The notes: a model not told the origin generated them from the sequence alone. A stretch of 64,000 bases of DNA from Eutypa lata (GCA_022661535.1 JAKULF010000005.1:3410001-3474000); one strand, 5' to 3'; shown: positions 1 through 13,019, counted from the stretch's first letter. Made by a program: numbers and translations.

Positions 1-2195
1 TCCACTAATCTTCCCATCCACCGCCGGCGTTGAAGGAGCAGAAGCAGGACTCAGCACGGTGGGAACCCGCGCGCCGTCCACGCCGATCAGGAACATGGCG
101 TTGCGCCCGAAGAAGCCCGCCATCCACCGACGGTCGGCGTCGGTGGAGCCGTCCAGCAGGGGTAGGTCCTCGTCGTGCTCCTCGAGCTCGTCGCCGGCCA
201 GCCCGCGCAGCGACGCCAGCGGCAGGTCCAGATTGCAGATGAAGCGCAGGTAGGCGCCCGAGCACCGGATCACGCGGTTCGCGAACAGCCGCCGCTCCGC
301 GTCGTACGTCGGCAGCAGCTTGCGCGGGTCCGCTGCCCCGCCCAGGCTGAGGCCCAGCTTCCACGATAGGTTCACGGCGTCGTAGATCGAGGAGTTGAGG
401 CCGAAGGCGCCGAGGACTGAGTGTACGTGTCTGTGATGGGGGGGTAAAAGAGGGGTTTGGTTAGTTAGTCGGTTGGTTGGTTGGTTTGTGTTTTCTATGA
501 TGATGGTAATAGGTAGTAATAGGGGTCGTGGGTTGGGGGATATCTTACGCTGCGTCCCCGCCGATGTGGACTCTCTGATCTGGCGTCGAGAAGTACCGGG
601 CCACCCGCTCGTTCACTAGTATGAGTTCAGGGATCAGCCATTCACTGCACAGAGTAGAGAGACGGGGCAACCTAAGGCAAACTAGCGTTGAGGAATAAAA
701 GAAATACACGCACCTCTCCAGACGGCGAACCAGCTCATGGGCCCTGCGAACTCGACCGTCCACGGCGCCATGATCTTGTTCAGCTGCTCCATGGTCTCCT
801 CGGGCGTGATGCCGTGGTCTACGATCTCCGTGTCTCCCACGCTCGAGTTCTTCTCCCGGTGACTCCGCCGCGCCGCCGCAATCCGAGCCGCCTTCCCCCC
901 CGTGATCTGCACGTAGATCCGCGTCAGCCCCCGCTCCCGCGGGATCATGATGGTCCCGCCGTGTTCGGCGCTGATTACTATGCTGTTATTTTTTAATGCT
1001 TGTTAGTAATGCAATTTCGGTTGCTTCGATTGGGGAGGAGGGAGGAGAGGGACGGGGGGGGGTCTTACCCAAAATCCAAAATGTGAGGATAGTCCGTTTT
1101 CACTTCGACGTCCATGATCGTCCAGAAGCAGTCCGTTGCCAGCCCATCGAACGGCACTCTCATCATCTCGCGGATCTTGCTCGCGGCGCCGTCCGCGCCG
1201 ACGAGGTACTTAGCCCTGACGACCTCATCTCTCCCCGTCTTCGCATTGGTCACTCTCGCGGCCACGGGATGCGATGATTCGCTGCTCCTCTTCGAGGAAC
1301 CACCGCCGCCATCACCTACCTCCTCCTTCCGCACGTCGAACTCGGAAACGGTGCTGCACCGCTCCACGAACACGCCGTGCCGCTTCAGGTCGCGCACGTA
1401 GATCTTCTCCACCTGGCCCTGCGTGACGGTCGAGATCCCCCGGTACCGCGAGTCGCACATGGAGCTGTGGTTGTGGAACAGCTTCACGCCGTTCCGGTAC
1501 AGCACCGTCTTGTTCAGCAGGGGGCCTTCGCCTAGCACCTCGTCCACGAGCCCCCACGCTCGCAGGTACTCGAGCGACCGCGGCTGGATCGCGTCTGCTC
1601 GCCCGGAATGGTAGGGTCCTTCGGCTTTGTCTGTTTTTTTTTGTTAGTTGTTGTTAGTGTGCATTTCTTTTCTTTTCTTTTTTTAGCACTTATTCAGTCT
1701 CTCGCTCGTCAACCATGTGAGGAAACGGTGGTTTGGTGTAGAACTCATGAATAGGAATATACTTACCGATGATACGAAACGAGACGCCCTGACGCGCTAA
1801 GCTCAGCGCCACCTCTAAGCCGAAGGGTCCAGCTACCATGCCATTATTGGTGAGCTAATGTCACGATGCGATGCGATGCGATGTAATGAGACGGAATGTC
1901 GCCGCGCTAAGAAGCACTTACCACCACATATCAGCACGTCGACTTCGCTTGGCATCTCCTGCGTCTCCTCCTCCATACCATTGTAGAGGCTCGGCCAGCT
2001 CCTCAGGCTGCTGATACCGAACGCATTTGGCACTCTCGAGGTGGGCTTCTCGCCTCCTTCCGGGATCGCGTAGTGGGCGCGCTCGCCCCCCTCGGTCTGG
2101 TAATTGGCCGCGTCGGCCCACGCCGGCGTTGGTGTAGTAAGGTTGGGCTCGGAGAAGCCCCTCTGCCAGGTCTGAGGTGCATGTGATTGGGCCAT
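1..2195 (-). CDS. FAD-dependent aromatic monooxygenase (phenol 2-monooxygenase type), 3' end cut by window
   Basis: Class A flavoprotein monooxygenase, expected to hydroxylate a phenolic ring using FAD and NAD(P)H. Exons by splice signals and frame: 2195-1922, 1832-1767, 1630-1069, 982-714, 615-549 and 430 to beyond position 1. The start at 2195 gives MAQSHAPQTWQRGF. The three family motifs are all present across the joins: the dinucleotide-binding GAGPFGLEVALS split by intron 1, the DG motif YLVGADGAASKIREMM in exon 3, and the second FAD motif GDAAHVHS created by joining exons 5 and 6. The phenol hydroxylase-like signature IMIPRERGLTRIYVQ lies in exon 4. The C-terminal thioredoxin-like domain of this family would lie outside the window. 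Intron 1 contains a short GATGC tandem run and intron 5 a GGTT run. The family is clear; the substrate is not predictable. Confidence 0.85.
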
Positions 2196-3286
2196 AGGGA
2201 GGGTTGGTAATGAAGATGATAATACTAGTTGATGACGATGTCTACACAACAACAATGATAATTACTATCAGTCTTTAATTTTTTATTTTACACCTCTCAG
2301 TACACCACTGTTCGATGCATATCATTCACCTTGATTGATATTTGGACTGTTGCCTGTTATTTTATTTTATTTTGTTTTGTTTTTTAGACCTCGACGCATC
2401 GTAGGTTCATACTCTGGTCCCAATGAAAAAAACGCCGGCTGATACTACAACCCAAGCTCACTCGACTCCTAAGTTATGGGCGTAACACGCAACGCCACTT
2501 ACATCGTAATACACTCCCAAATAACTGTTTTAGGCACTGAAATAAATCCCCGTTGGGTTGATACCGTTGTCACGGTCAGTTTTTCCACGCTGCAAGGTAC
2601 ATTCCCCTGGTAATATACTTGCCGTACGTGTATCCCTTCCAGCATTCGACCTCAATGAGCGTTCTCCACGGCAAAGTCGTTACCATAGCAAGTAGTTATT
2701 AGCGGTATACTTATGGAGTTAAGTTCTAGATAGTCAATATTCACATTTAGCATGATATTCAGGAGAGATCACGCATGAACGTAATATTTATTCGCCAACC
2801 TGAAAATCGCAGCATGGCATAGTTTTACAATTTACTAGCACACATGTTGTGGAAGGTAGCACTATGTCTTACGTTGAATCAGTCCTTTATATAAAACATT
2901 CATTGCTTGTCTTGCGAGCAAATTGAAGTCTATGGGAGAAGACAGGTTCTAAACGTTTCCTTCCCTTGCTCTTTGGTGCTAGTCTGGGGTCCCCTTTATA
3001 TCTTTTTCCCGCAACTCATTGTAGTGTAGCGCAAGTAAAGGAAGATAGCCCAGTATCTCATCGAGAGGCTCTTGAAACGAATGTTTTAAAATTCCCTTTC
3101 GATCGCCGCTACCATAACTAGTTTAGCCCCTTGAAATCCTTGTGATGTTGGCTACTGTTGGTCGGTATCGTATGCGCTAGCCACTGCAGCCCTGCTTAGA
3201 CTAAATTGCACATCCAGAAGTGGTGGTCCTCAGACGAAGTATAGAACGAGTTCACATCGAGTCATGCTCAATTCTCTTTGCTTCTT
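2196..3286. other. intergenic, no gene seen
   Basis: Upstream of the monooxygenase and downstream of the first Myb gene. Only short unsupported open frames; nothing recognisable. Confidence 0.6.
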
Positions 3287-4793
3287 TCAGCCGCGTCGGA
3301 ACTCGACACGAGCTCTCGACTCCATCAGCACCTTCATGACCTCGGTTAGTGTCTCGGGCCTGGCCTCATCGATGACGATAGTCATGCGTGCTGCCTCTTC
3401 TGACTGCAGCATCTGAAGGTCAAGGTCAGGCCCCCACATTCCAGGTGAGGACTCAGAGCTATATCCATTGCCCATATCTAATTCAGGCACGTGGCCTAGT
3501 GACGGCACCATACCTTCGAAAGGGGGGAGGACGGCGCTGGTGGTAAAGTCACAAAAGTTGTCATTGTTTAGGTCGTCCCCAAGACCTAGAAATGGCTGAG
3601 AAAGAAAGATGTCATGGTCATCGATTCCTTGTGTTTCGAGTTGATGCAGTTGGGGATGTATGGTTGTCTGATCGGTGCTGGGTTTATACGTAGAACTCAG
3701 CAGTGCCTGTTGTGGATTCTCGCCCTCTATCGGAGTGAGCAGCTCTAGGCTTGATGACGAGTCCCCGAAGACACTTCCGAATATGTCATTCATATCGCCT
3801 CCGGGTGTATCTGCCGACAGACTCGTGAGGAATTCGTCCTCATTTGGCAGCTCCGGCTCACACAAATCCATAGATCCGGAGACTGAAATTTGATCTGATG
3901 ATTTATAAACGGTTTCAGGCGAACCCTCGTCGGGACAACATGGTCCTGCATCTTGATCGGGAGCCATTTTAGAATCACGTCGCATGAGGACCGTATATCT
4001 AGATCCAGTTAAAACATGTCTACCTCTTTGTCTTTGGGATGAAGCTCACTGATTCTTAATATTATTCGTAGACCGCGCTGGAAAGTGTTTTGTCTGGATA
4101 TCTTTCCAACTGGTGCCATGGGCGGCCAATGCTCTCATAAGCAGATCATTCTACGACACAGCTATTAGTTATTCGACTATTGTCTAAGAATATGGACTAC
4201 ATTTCGCACCTCGGCTTCCTGCCAGGGTTGCCGGTCTAGCTCGGGATTCAGAGAGTGTTGCCACCGCTTTGCGCATTCTTTAAATTTGATACAGTGATTA
4301 GTAATGGCCACTTTATTTTTGAATATGGAGAGAAACTCACGATCAGCGTTACGCGTCCCCATTGCTTGCGACACAGCGACCCATGAGGGATTATGCGTTT
4401 CTACTAGCTTGATAAGGAGTGCGTCTTCTTCCTTTGACCAAGGCCCCTGACATGGATCGAATCAATGGTTTTGTCCTGGATCTAGGGAGCTTTGACCTAC
4501 TCACCTTCTTCAATGTACCGGCCATTTCATTCAGATACCTCTTTCTGCAGTCTTTGTTACTTCTCCCGGGGAGCTTGTTGGCAATTTCTTTCCAATTCAC
4601 AGTATGACCTTTTCCCGTGGGGGCTATCATTGTGGGGTCAGCTCCCGACTTATCAGTGGCTTCATCGTGGCTTCATGGACGTTTATGTAAGGAACAGGGG
4701 GTGCAACGGGAGGCGCTTACAGGCCGTTTGAGCCTCAAATCCTTCGCGGAGTATTTTGTCTTCCTTGGCTGTCCATCTTCGCTTGTTCTTCAT
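3287..4793 (-). CDS. three-repeat Myb-like DNA-binding protein (paralogue A)
   Basis: Predicted nuclear transcription factor of 392 aa. Six exons: 4793-4721, 4623-4505, 4446-4341, 4277-4210, 4150-4050, 3998-3287; every join keeps frame. Repeat 1 starts RRWTAKEDKIL (residue 5 on) and runs through VNWKEIANKLPGRSNKDCRKR. Repeat 2 starts GPWSKEED (residue 65) and includes WVAVSQAMGTRNADQCAKRW. Repeat 3 covers about residues 118-160, with WKDIQTKHFPARSTNNIKNQY. The intron between exons 5 and 6 removes an in-frame TGA and has a TTTAACT branch point. The remaining 230 residues are acidic and Ser/Pro-rich, ending in a short module TIVIDEARPETLTEVMKVLM. A related protein is encoded at 10030-11208, with similar repeat order, GRSNKDCRKR motif and C-terminal module. 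Targets unknown. Confidence 0.82.
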
Positions 4794-7403
4794 GGTCTAG
4801 CTGGCAGATAGCTTAAGAAGAGGGGAAAGATAAATGAATCGACAGAAGATTTATCGTGGCGATTTGAGGGCATTAGTGATCTGGTCTGGGCTACGCTCTC
4901 GGTGTAAGAAAAATAGATGCGAGCTTTTGTACTGCTTACCTCATCGCAGTATCTATCCCAGCGGAATCATTCCTCCTATTTCCATGACGAGATTTTCATG
5001 ACGAGCATGTCAACCATGCATATCGTCTGGATAGTATCTGCAGCCTTATGCCGTGAAACGAGCCTTGCGCCACGGCCGCGTACTAGTCGATCAATTATAA
5101 CGCTTCCGAGTAGATCGATCTAAATTATAATGAGGTAGGCGGAATACCGACTGCGGAACGTCGATATCTTAGTAAGTTAGCCACGACGCAGACCTTGGGC
5201 AAACCAAGCAGTAGCCAAGATAAACTCAGATCTTTCAGAATTTGAAATGTAGTACGTCAGCTGACCATGCTCTGGAAGCCAATGCTGTCCGATTGGATTC
5301 TTACACTTCTAACTCCTGTTAACGTTAGGGGGTCTGGTGAGATATCTCTTGTCCAAACGATGCGATTATGCACGTCTCGGCATATAGCGATCCTAAATCT
5401 TACGCGGTAGATAATCCGGGGATAAATTCGGGAATTAATACTGATATTGTTAAGATAATATAGATTTGATACAATCATTTACCTATAATAAGTTCTCTAT
5501 CGTATGTGATTTTATAACTGTGGCATATCATAGAGACTGATAACACACATTACATGCCTATTAAGTCCGTCTACTGTTCCTCGAATTTCGTTAATAACTT
5601 AGCCACTCCCCCCCCTTACATTGCTTAGCGGGTACACCACCCGCTCAGCACGATTTTTCAATGTACGCGTCAATTCGAGGTAGATTCCTGCCGGTGTAAT
5701 GGCATTCCGTGCTTATTTCATCTGCATCAAAGTTACAGAGTATTATAGTTTTTCCTGTTGATGCATCGGCATCTTGGAAGATATTTTCTGATTGGGCGTG
5801 AAACATCGCGATTCCGGTTTCTTGCTTACGCGAGTTCTCAGCCTTCGTAATCTCGGATAGCAGAACCCAATGAGTTTCGTGTCGTGAAACGGTGGCTATT
5901 ATTACAACAGTTACCTGCCGACATCGCCGCGTAACGAAAGGAACGATTTTCAGGGGTGACCTGTGGGTAAGGTATATTCATGGCAGCCGCATGACGTTGC
6001 CATCTGTAGGACATCGTAACGGCCACATGGTGGTAACATGACACTATTAAAACCCCTCGTCACTTGTCACATCCATGTTGCAATGACTCACTTGTAAGCC
6101 TCTCATTTATGGCTTGGAAATAGCCGCTTACGTAGGAGAGCATAGGAACCCTGCCCCGGAAAGGGGCCGGGGTTCGGCAGCCAGTTCCGCTCTATGGACC
6201 TGTCCCATATATATTAGCTATACACAGATAGTGGCTCTGAAGTGCAGCATCCCTTAAATCTTGGAAATCTGTCAACAACGTCTCAATCTAGACTCAGACC
6301 CCCACCTCCGACGTCAAGCCCAATGTCGTTGCAAAACATGGGGTTTAGGGAAGTAGGGCGGGGGTGGATTAATCAATGCAACCTGAACAGAAGGAACTGC
6401 AGTTCGCCGCCAACTGGGTAAACGGGGTTCGGCTTCCGAGCTTGGCTAAATTGCAACTAATACAAGTTGCCCACAAGATTTAGGTTACACAGCATGAGTC
6501 CTACCGTGCCACTAGCCAATTATTAACGTCGTTGAAACACATCAGCTCGCAAGGCCTTCAGCTCCAGCTCTAGACAAGAAATACCATAGCAGTGACTATC
6601 AAGATGATTCTTCTCCGACATAGCCCGTGTCTCAATTGGAAGAATCCGGCAACTGAGAAGCCAAGTGAGCCGTAAAGCTCATTTATCATCCACGTGTGGA
6701 CAGCATGCTACTGAGATTTCTACGCCATAAGATGCTATAGGCCTGGAATAATTTGGCGACAAGGTTATTCTTACGTAGTAAGCCAGTTTGGAAGTCCCAA
6801 GCCACACCGTTAAGAGGCTCACGCCAATGTCCGCATATCGACATAACTAGTAGTGATAAGCATGTGGCACTCATCTGAGGCTTTCAAGAAAAAATATAGA
6901 TACTAACATCCCACTGACTAGGATAAATGACTATGAAATGTGAGTTGTGACTAAGAAGAGTGTGTTTCGGAGATATCCTTGTCAGGCCGTCTTTCAGCTC
7001 GTCCTCGGTAAGGCTGACAATCCTCCAGTCACGTCATCCAAAGCTATTATGGCTGAGCCCAATTCGGAAAGTTTCTTGTGCCTCGTCTCACAGTGCTATT
7101 TTCAGCATTTCCAGATCTTGAAATCCAGTTCTCTATGGTCAGTTAAACGTGGTTGGGGCGTTGAGATGGCTTGGAATGAGAATCCTTCTTATCCTCACTC
7201 TGGTTACGATGGAGAAAGCGGCGCTGTTTGAAGCTCTAGGAATACTCGGATCTTGAGAAGTTGTGCTGAGATGAAGGAGGAAAAGGAACAAAAGCTGTAG
7301 TATAAATGGATAAAGTATATCAACAATTTCTAGGCTCAATTCTCGGCATTCCATAGAATACAATTATCCAATACTAAGAAGATCTTCGAGATTCAGAATA
7401 ACA
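4794..7403. other. intergenic, 2.6 kb
   Basis: Separates the Myb gene from the BBE-like oxidase gene. No ORF with a recognisable domain. It includes GC-rich patches near 6150-6190 and a TATA element at 7301 belonging to the oxidase gene. Confidence 0.55.
7301..7306 (+). promoter_or_regulatory. TATA box of the BBE-like oxidase gene
   Basis: TATAAA in the context GTAGTATAAATGG, 98 bp upstream of the start codon at 7404. This distance is usual for filamentous fungal promoters. Inference from sequence and position only. Confidence 0.45.
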
Positions 7404-9135
7404 ATGTTGTCTAAGACCGTTGTTACAGCACTAGCTGTCTTAGGCTCAACAGTTGCAGCTGTTCCTACCTGGCACACTAGCAGCGGCAAAACCCTCGTGC
7501 GGGCATTGCGTGAACGCAACTTCTCAAATATCACAGCTCAGCTATCTCCGGATGCGACCATCTGCACACCCGAATGCCCAGAATGGACCAATCAGACAAT
7601 GCGCTGGTCAGCTTGGAGCGCGCCGAGCTTCAATACAGTCTTTGTCCCTGCAGAGGAGGAAGACATCTCGATCGGGGTAAGTCAATTAAAAATGTCACAC
7701 TTATACTAGAATTCCACGGGCGATATCTAACATAGACATTAAACAGCTCGAGTATATGACGAACCATAACATCTCTTTCTTAGCTTTGAGCGGTGGACAT
7801 GGCACTTCAGTGCAGTTAGGCGAAGTTCACGATGCTGTGGCGATCAACATGGACAACTTCAACCATGTCATGGTGAATCCGGACCACACCGTAACGGTCG
7901 GGGGTGGGTCTCATTTTGGGGATGTATATCCAGTAGTCCATGCGGCTGGCAGAGAGTTGAGTTCGTCTTCAAAATACTTTCCACGTGGTAACTGGACATA
8001 AGCTGACCCGATGGAACTATAATAGCTCTTGGCAATTGCCCTTGTGTTGGCGTTTCAGGAGCCGTGCTTGGCGGTGGCCATGGCCGCCTTCAAGGAAAAC
8101 ACGGACTATCGGCAGATGCATTACTTAAAGTTCGTATGATTTTATGGGACGGTTCGGTCATCGAAGCTTCTGCGACTGAGAACTCCGACCTCTTCTGGGG
8201 TATGCGAGGTGCCGGCCACAACTTTGGCATTGTTACCGAATTGACCTTCAGATCTTGGCCCCAGGAGAACGGTGGTATGCACTATAATGCTGCTATGGAA
8301 TTTACTCCCGACTCTCTTGAAGGACTTCTCATCGCCATAAATGACATCATTCCTGATCAGGACCCGGCTCTGGCCATTGACATGTTCTTCCACCACAATC
8401 TTGACACAATGGAGGTGAGTCATTTCATGCTCATGTCTACCATTATAGTAGAAGGGTAACTGCTAACATCTATCATAGCCTGTCATTACCCTTAACGTAG
8501 TATATGCTGGACCACGAGAGACGGGCAAGCGGTTTACAAGCCTTTTCGCCACAAGCAACTCTACAGTCCACCCTGTCAACCGTGTTTTCCTCAACGAGAC
8601 AGTGGTCCCCTGGGACGTACTTCCACATGTAGTAGCAAATGGCATGATCGACGATGCTTGCATCGATGGCCCCAGCACAAACCTCTATGGTGCTAGCACG
8701 GCAAATTTCGACGTTGCGAATAACCGACGTCTCTTCGATAACTATGTGACTTTCGTTCAGGAGAACCCCCTCGCAGCCGTAACCCTAGTATTCAACGAGA
8801 TATTTGGCCAGCAGGCAGTGCAAGCACAACCGGCCGAGGATACATCAGTCGGGAACCGCGGTCAGATGACTGTGCTCACGCTGGCCCAAGCTGTCTACAC
8901 GGACGAAAGCGTCGCTGCAGCGGGTGACAAATGGGCCCGCGATTGGAGAGATCAGCTTTTCGAGCCGGAACACTCCGGCTACGATCGGCCGGCCGTCTAC
9001 CTAAACTATGCCCATGGTGATGAGGCTCCCGAGGCTTTCTATGGATATGAACCTTGGCGACTGGAGCGTCTCCGAAGTCTCAAGGAGAAATATGACCCCC
9101 GAGGTTTCTTCAATTCTTATCATCCCGTTTATTAG
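7404..9135 (+). CDS. secreted FAD-linked oxidase, berberine-bridge-enzyme-like, bicovalent flavin type
   Basis: 510 aa, four exons: 7404-7676, 7747-7960, 8026-8414, 8479-9135. An N-terminal signal peptide (MLSKTVVTALAVLGSTVAA) predicts secretion, and several N-x-S/T sites fit this. The PCMH FAD-binding domain has LSGGHGTS, with His109 as the likely 8-alpha attachment residue, and GNCPCVGVSG, with Cys167 as the likely second covalent site, so the flavin is probably bicovalent. The LGGGHGRLQGKHG loop and DLFWGMRGAGHNFGIVTE follow. The C terminus KYDPRGFFNSYHPVY is the BBE signature. Relatives oxidise sugars, alkaloids or polyketide intermediates. The donor of intron 2 (GTTCGT at 7961) is unusual but is the only one keeping frame through the CPC motif. 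It lies between two Myb paralogues. Confidence 0.88.
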
Positions 9136-9750
9136 ATCAGATATCATCGGGTATCGGCGTTGTGTAAGCCTCGACTAGTTGACTTTTACCCTGGACCGAA
9201 TTGGAGGATCTTGGTGTAACGTGTCTCTTCTATCTACATTACTTTCATAATCTGTTACTTGTAACCATGTTACGTGTTAGCATCAAAGAGTTCGAGTTTA
9301 TAATATATTGGTAATCAAATGTAGAATTACATCGATTAGAATACCACCCTCGCACAAAGCTATTCTGCACAGGCACTCATTACTAATGCAACTCTCATCG
9401 TTGTAGATGCTAAGTCCTCATGTATTTAAAGCCTACCTTATGTCCTTCTAAACTGCCAAAGGGGTATCTTCTTTTAGATCTTATGTCTGACATGACGATT
9501 GCGTGGTACAAGGTTATTAGATAACCTTTGCTGCTGATGGACAACATAGATTCGTCGGAATGTCAAAGCACGTCCTAATATTTATCCGCCGTGTAACCAT
9601 GGTCAGCATTCTAGAGCGCGCATCAGCAAACCCACTCAGTTTGCGTATCGTATAATATCGAAGTTTCTTTTCACAGCCACTGGCCAAATTATGTGCTGTT
9701 TTCCCTATCAGGACGGGCTTAATCGGACAAGACCCCGCCAATTCCGCAAA
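9136..9750. other. intergenic
   Basis: 3' flank of the oxidase gene; nothing recognisable. Confidence 0.5.
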
Positions 9751-9939
9751 ACACCGAAGGTTGCGATAACGTCATATCTTACCTCGCCGTACATGAAAGA
9801 GGGTCGGAGGCTGACGGATAGTGTAACTTCGAGCGACCGATTTTACGCCACTTCAGGAATCCTTGTCAAGGATCCCACAGGTGCCTGGTTAACTGCCAAT
9901 GCGCCAAGTGCCACAGCCGAATTCTGTGAGCGCCAATGA
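9751..9939 (+). pseudogene. possible fragment of a fungal trypsin-like-peptidase-fold protein
   Basis: One frame encodes VAITSYLTSPYMKEG, then DSVTSSDRFYATSG, then ILVKDPTGAWLTA, before it closes. From memory this resembles the segment 'SSGVL(V/L)KDP.G..(F/M)LTAA' that precedes the first catalytic block of trypsin-like proteins common in fungal accessory regions. The expected downstream His-containing block is absent and no start or second exon is seen, so if the assignment is right it is a remnant. It lies directly upstream of a Myb gene. Low confidence. Confidence 0.3.
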
Positions 9940-9942
9940 TAC

Positions 9943-10014
9943 GTAAGTAGTCAGTTCGAACTGGAACATTATATTGTTGGAGCTGTTATGTAACTGGAAA
10001 ACTCACACTTCCAG
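9943..10014 (+). other. candidate 5'-UTR intron of the second Myb gene
   Basis: GTAAGT donor at 9943 and TTCCAG acceptor ending at 10014, with GTAACTGG as a possible branch region. A start at the ATG upstream of the donor would not join in frame with the Myb repeat, so the intron is placed in the leader and translation is taken from 10030. Confidence 0.4.
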
Positions 10015-10029
10015 GCTCACTTGAACTCA

Positions 10030-11208
10030 ATGGTTCCCTCAAGCTCTGCTCCGATAACCCGGGATCGCCAGAAATGGACACCGGAACAAGATCAAATCCT
10101 CAGTGACGTGGTAACTGAAGGCATGCACCCCCTTTCTCCTATGCATAGTCGTGCCTCATACTCGGAGCACCTACATACTAACATATTTCCTCCTAAGTCT
10201 CAAGGCCAGGACAGAATATCAGCTGGCACAAAGTTGCCAGTCATATTCCTGGGCGAAGCAACAAGGACTGTCGAAAACGCTGGCATTACAAGATCGCGCA
10301 CCATTTCAAGCAAGGCCCTTGGACAACGGAAGAGGACGATAAGCTTCGTCGAGCCGTGTTGATGCATGGTACAAAATGGACTAAAGTGTCGGAAGAAGTC
10401 GTAACTCGCAACGGGGACCAATGCTGGAAGCGCTGGCATGACAATCTAGATCCCCAGATTGACCACAGTCCTTGGACGACGGAAGAGGTAACCGAAGTTT
10501 TCTATATTCCTAGTACGGAGATAACATAGCTAAACTAATTATTGATAGGACGCTGTGCTACTACGGATGGTACATGAGGTGGGACGAAACTGGCGCGACA
10601 TTGTCAATAAGAATTTCCCGAACAGAACACCACTATCGGCAAAGAACAGATACGGTCTTCTACAGCGGAGACAATTAGATAACGTCGATTACTGTTCTAG
10701 CCCCGACGTTAAACCATCTTTCACCTCAACAAGTTCTACACCCCCTTCTTCAAGGCCACAGTCTGGGCTACGCACAGTCCCGACGCCCCCAGGCGAGCTG
10801 GCTGGGACATTGAACATGACCACCGGAACACAGCTACCAGCCATCAATAACCGCTTCGCATTTGATCCATCGAGAGATTTCACATCAACCAGCATGAATA
10901 CTCAGGGTATCAATGCTAGTTCCGCAGTGCTGGATGGATCGACATTCTGGCCTATGAACACCCCTGCTGCCAACCATGAGCTTACACGCCAGTTCTTAGA
11001 TAATATTCCTTCTCAATCTGATGCGACGCTGCCCACCACCGACCTCGAAACTACTCATAACGGCATACCCCAGGAGAACAAAGTCCTGCATGTTACAGTG
11101 TCGTGTAACCCAGCGCGCTTAGAAGAGGTCATGCACAACATATCAAGGAATATGAGCGAAATGATGATTACGGGTGGAGTCCAGCGCGTGCAATATTCAG
11201 TAGAATAA
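10030..11208 (+). CDS. three-repeat Myb-like DNA-binding protein (paralogue B)
   Basis: 346 aa from three exons: 10030-10120, 10198-10487, 10549-11208. Repeat 1: QKWTPEQDQIL then NISWHKVASHIPGRSNKDCRKRW split as NISWHKVASHIP and GRSNKDCRKRW. Repeat 2: GPWTTEEDDKL to GDQCWKRWHDNL. Repeat 3: SPWTTEED split by intron 2, then WRDIVNKNFPNRTPLSAKNRY. Intron 1 is best read as a GC-AG intron (AAG|GCATGC, with CATACTAAC branch point and CTCCTAAG acceptor): GT donors nearby give either a wrong phase or a truncated repeat. The tail is Ser/Thr/Pro-rich and ends in a module (VTVSCNPARLEEVMHNI) similar to paralogue A at 3287-4793. Paralogous Myb genes on opposite strands around the oxidase gene suggest an old local duplication. 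Only the first exon boundary is uncertain. Confidence 0.8.
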
Positions 11209-13019
11209 GTGTGCTGGAACATGTTATAGAGATTGGAAGGGCTGCTAAGCATTTGGACTGCCTTCTACGTCACATTCAATAACTACATAGATGAATTGAT
11301 ATTTCTTCATGTTATTTAACCAAGGTGGACTTGGACGATGTATAGAGCCTTGTTTACATTTGCTTTAGCGGAATTAAACATCTGGACGAAGTTCTCTTCT
11401 AAGATACGACGGATAGTGGGGTTGTAGAGCTAGATCGGCGAAAGAGTCACTCTTCATTGATTCTTAGACATGCATCACTTACCAGACCACGTGGTTGGGT
11501 TGTTAAGGTAGTTCCGTCACACGAGCCCCACGTAATATTTTCCTTTGAATCCGCGGTAATGCAAACCAAAGGGGAGGGGCGAATCGCAGTGTTTCCAACA
11601 GCGTCCTATGCAGCGTGGCGTATGAGACAGTAAGCAGAGCATTGGTAGTTCCAAGAAAATAGGGGGCATAAGCCGCAGCCTTGGCACCACCCCTGGGTGG
11701 GCGTTTCTTACCTGCTGCCCCCAATTAGCCTAACTCCACGGTAGCGTGCCGAGATCTCGCAGTATCGGGACGCCAATCGAGTTTAGTCGAAGGCATAGAA
11801 TATGTAAAGACGGTCTGGACGGTACGAATCTTGTCAAACAATGCGAAATGAGATGGATGCAGTTGGTCTGTCGCGTCTTCGGCCTTTCAGGCGTCGCAGA
11901 ATCACACTCTATTAGGAAACTTGGTGGGTCGGTCACTTGCCCACGGAGCTGAACACTAGAGTATGTAATCAATCGAATTAGGTAGATGCATGCATAATGC
12001 GACTGGACTGTTAGTGCCCAACTCGAGGATTTGTCTGAGCCTGCAAAAGCTCCGGGGCCTCGTACCTACCTAGTTAGCTATGTAGTCTTGCGACTCAAGC
12101 GGACTTCACGATTGGTCTATGTACGAAAGACGGCAACCCAGGCAGTGTGCGTAAGGACTTAATCTGCTCTAACTAGATAGTAGCTTCGATAGACTGCATC
12201 GACCTATGTTTGATCACCGCCTAAACATGGGTTTATCTTGGTTAAGCTTTTCTCGCCGACCTAGTCTAGTGACTATGCATATTATCTATGAATGAGGCTC
12301 TTGCAAGATATACGGGGAGTTGGAGTGGATCAATACGTTCTGAGCCTCGTGGGAGCGTAGGATTGGAAATATTACTACGCTTGTACTTAAGGGGTATTGC
12401 AGTTTGTCTTGGCACGTCAGCGTCTGTCAGTACGCGGGAGCGCGGGCGACCACTTCGCCCGGCTTAGGTTTCACCGGTCTAAGCTCGAAGAGAGAAAGAC
12501 GGAACTCACCCAATGGGGCATATTGTATATCTGCTGTGCTTCGTTACACATGCATTGATTGATGTTGTCACCGACTTGGCTCTGCAAGTAAATATAAAAC
12601 CAGCCGTTTTAGGGCCTCGGATACTACTACTCTTCGTATTTATCCCGTCTTACGTATTCTAGTAGCATACGACGAAAGCTTTATCCAACGTACTTGGTAG
12701 GTATATTGCGAAGGACTTTGTGTAACACCGACCTAGCTATTCTTTGGAAGTCTCAAACTAATGCAGTATTAAAGAGCCGAGGCACCCATACGATTGAAAG
12801 CGTGTATCATCATATGTCACAGGATATGCCAAGGACGGGGTTAATTTCTGTGAAGAAAGGCGTTAACGTGGCAGCTGAAGTGAAACAAATAGGCCAGCTC
12901 TCGTATTGGGTAACTCCACAAAGGCAAGGAAATATGGTGATATTCTAGTGTTTTCTATCGATCAAGTCCCCTGTACCTTGTTGAGAGATAAAAACAGTCG
13001 CTAGTTAAGGCCTCAAGTC
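11209..13019. other. intergenic, 1.8 kb
   Basis: Short open frames at 11503-11724 and 12694-12948 have no recognisable motif. No RNA gene seen. Confidence 0.5.
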
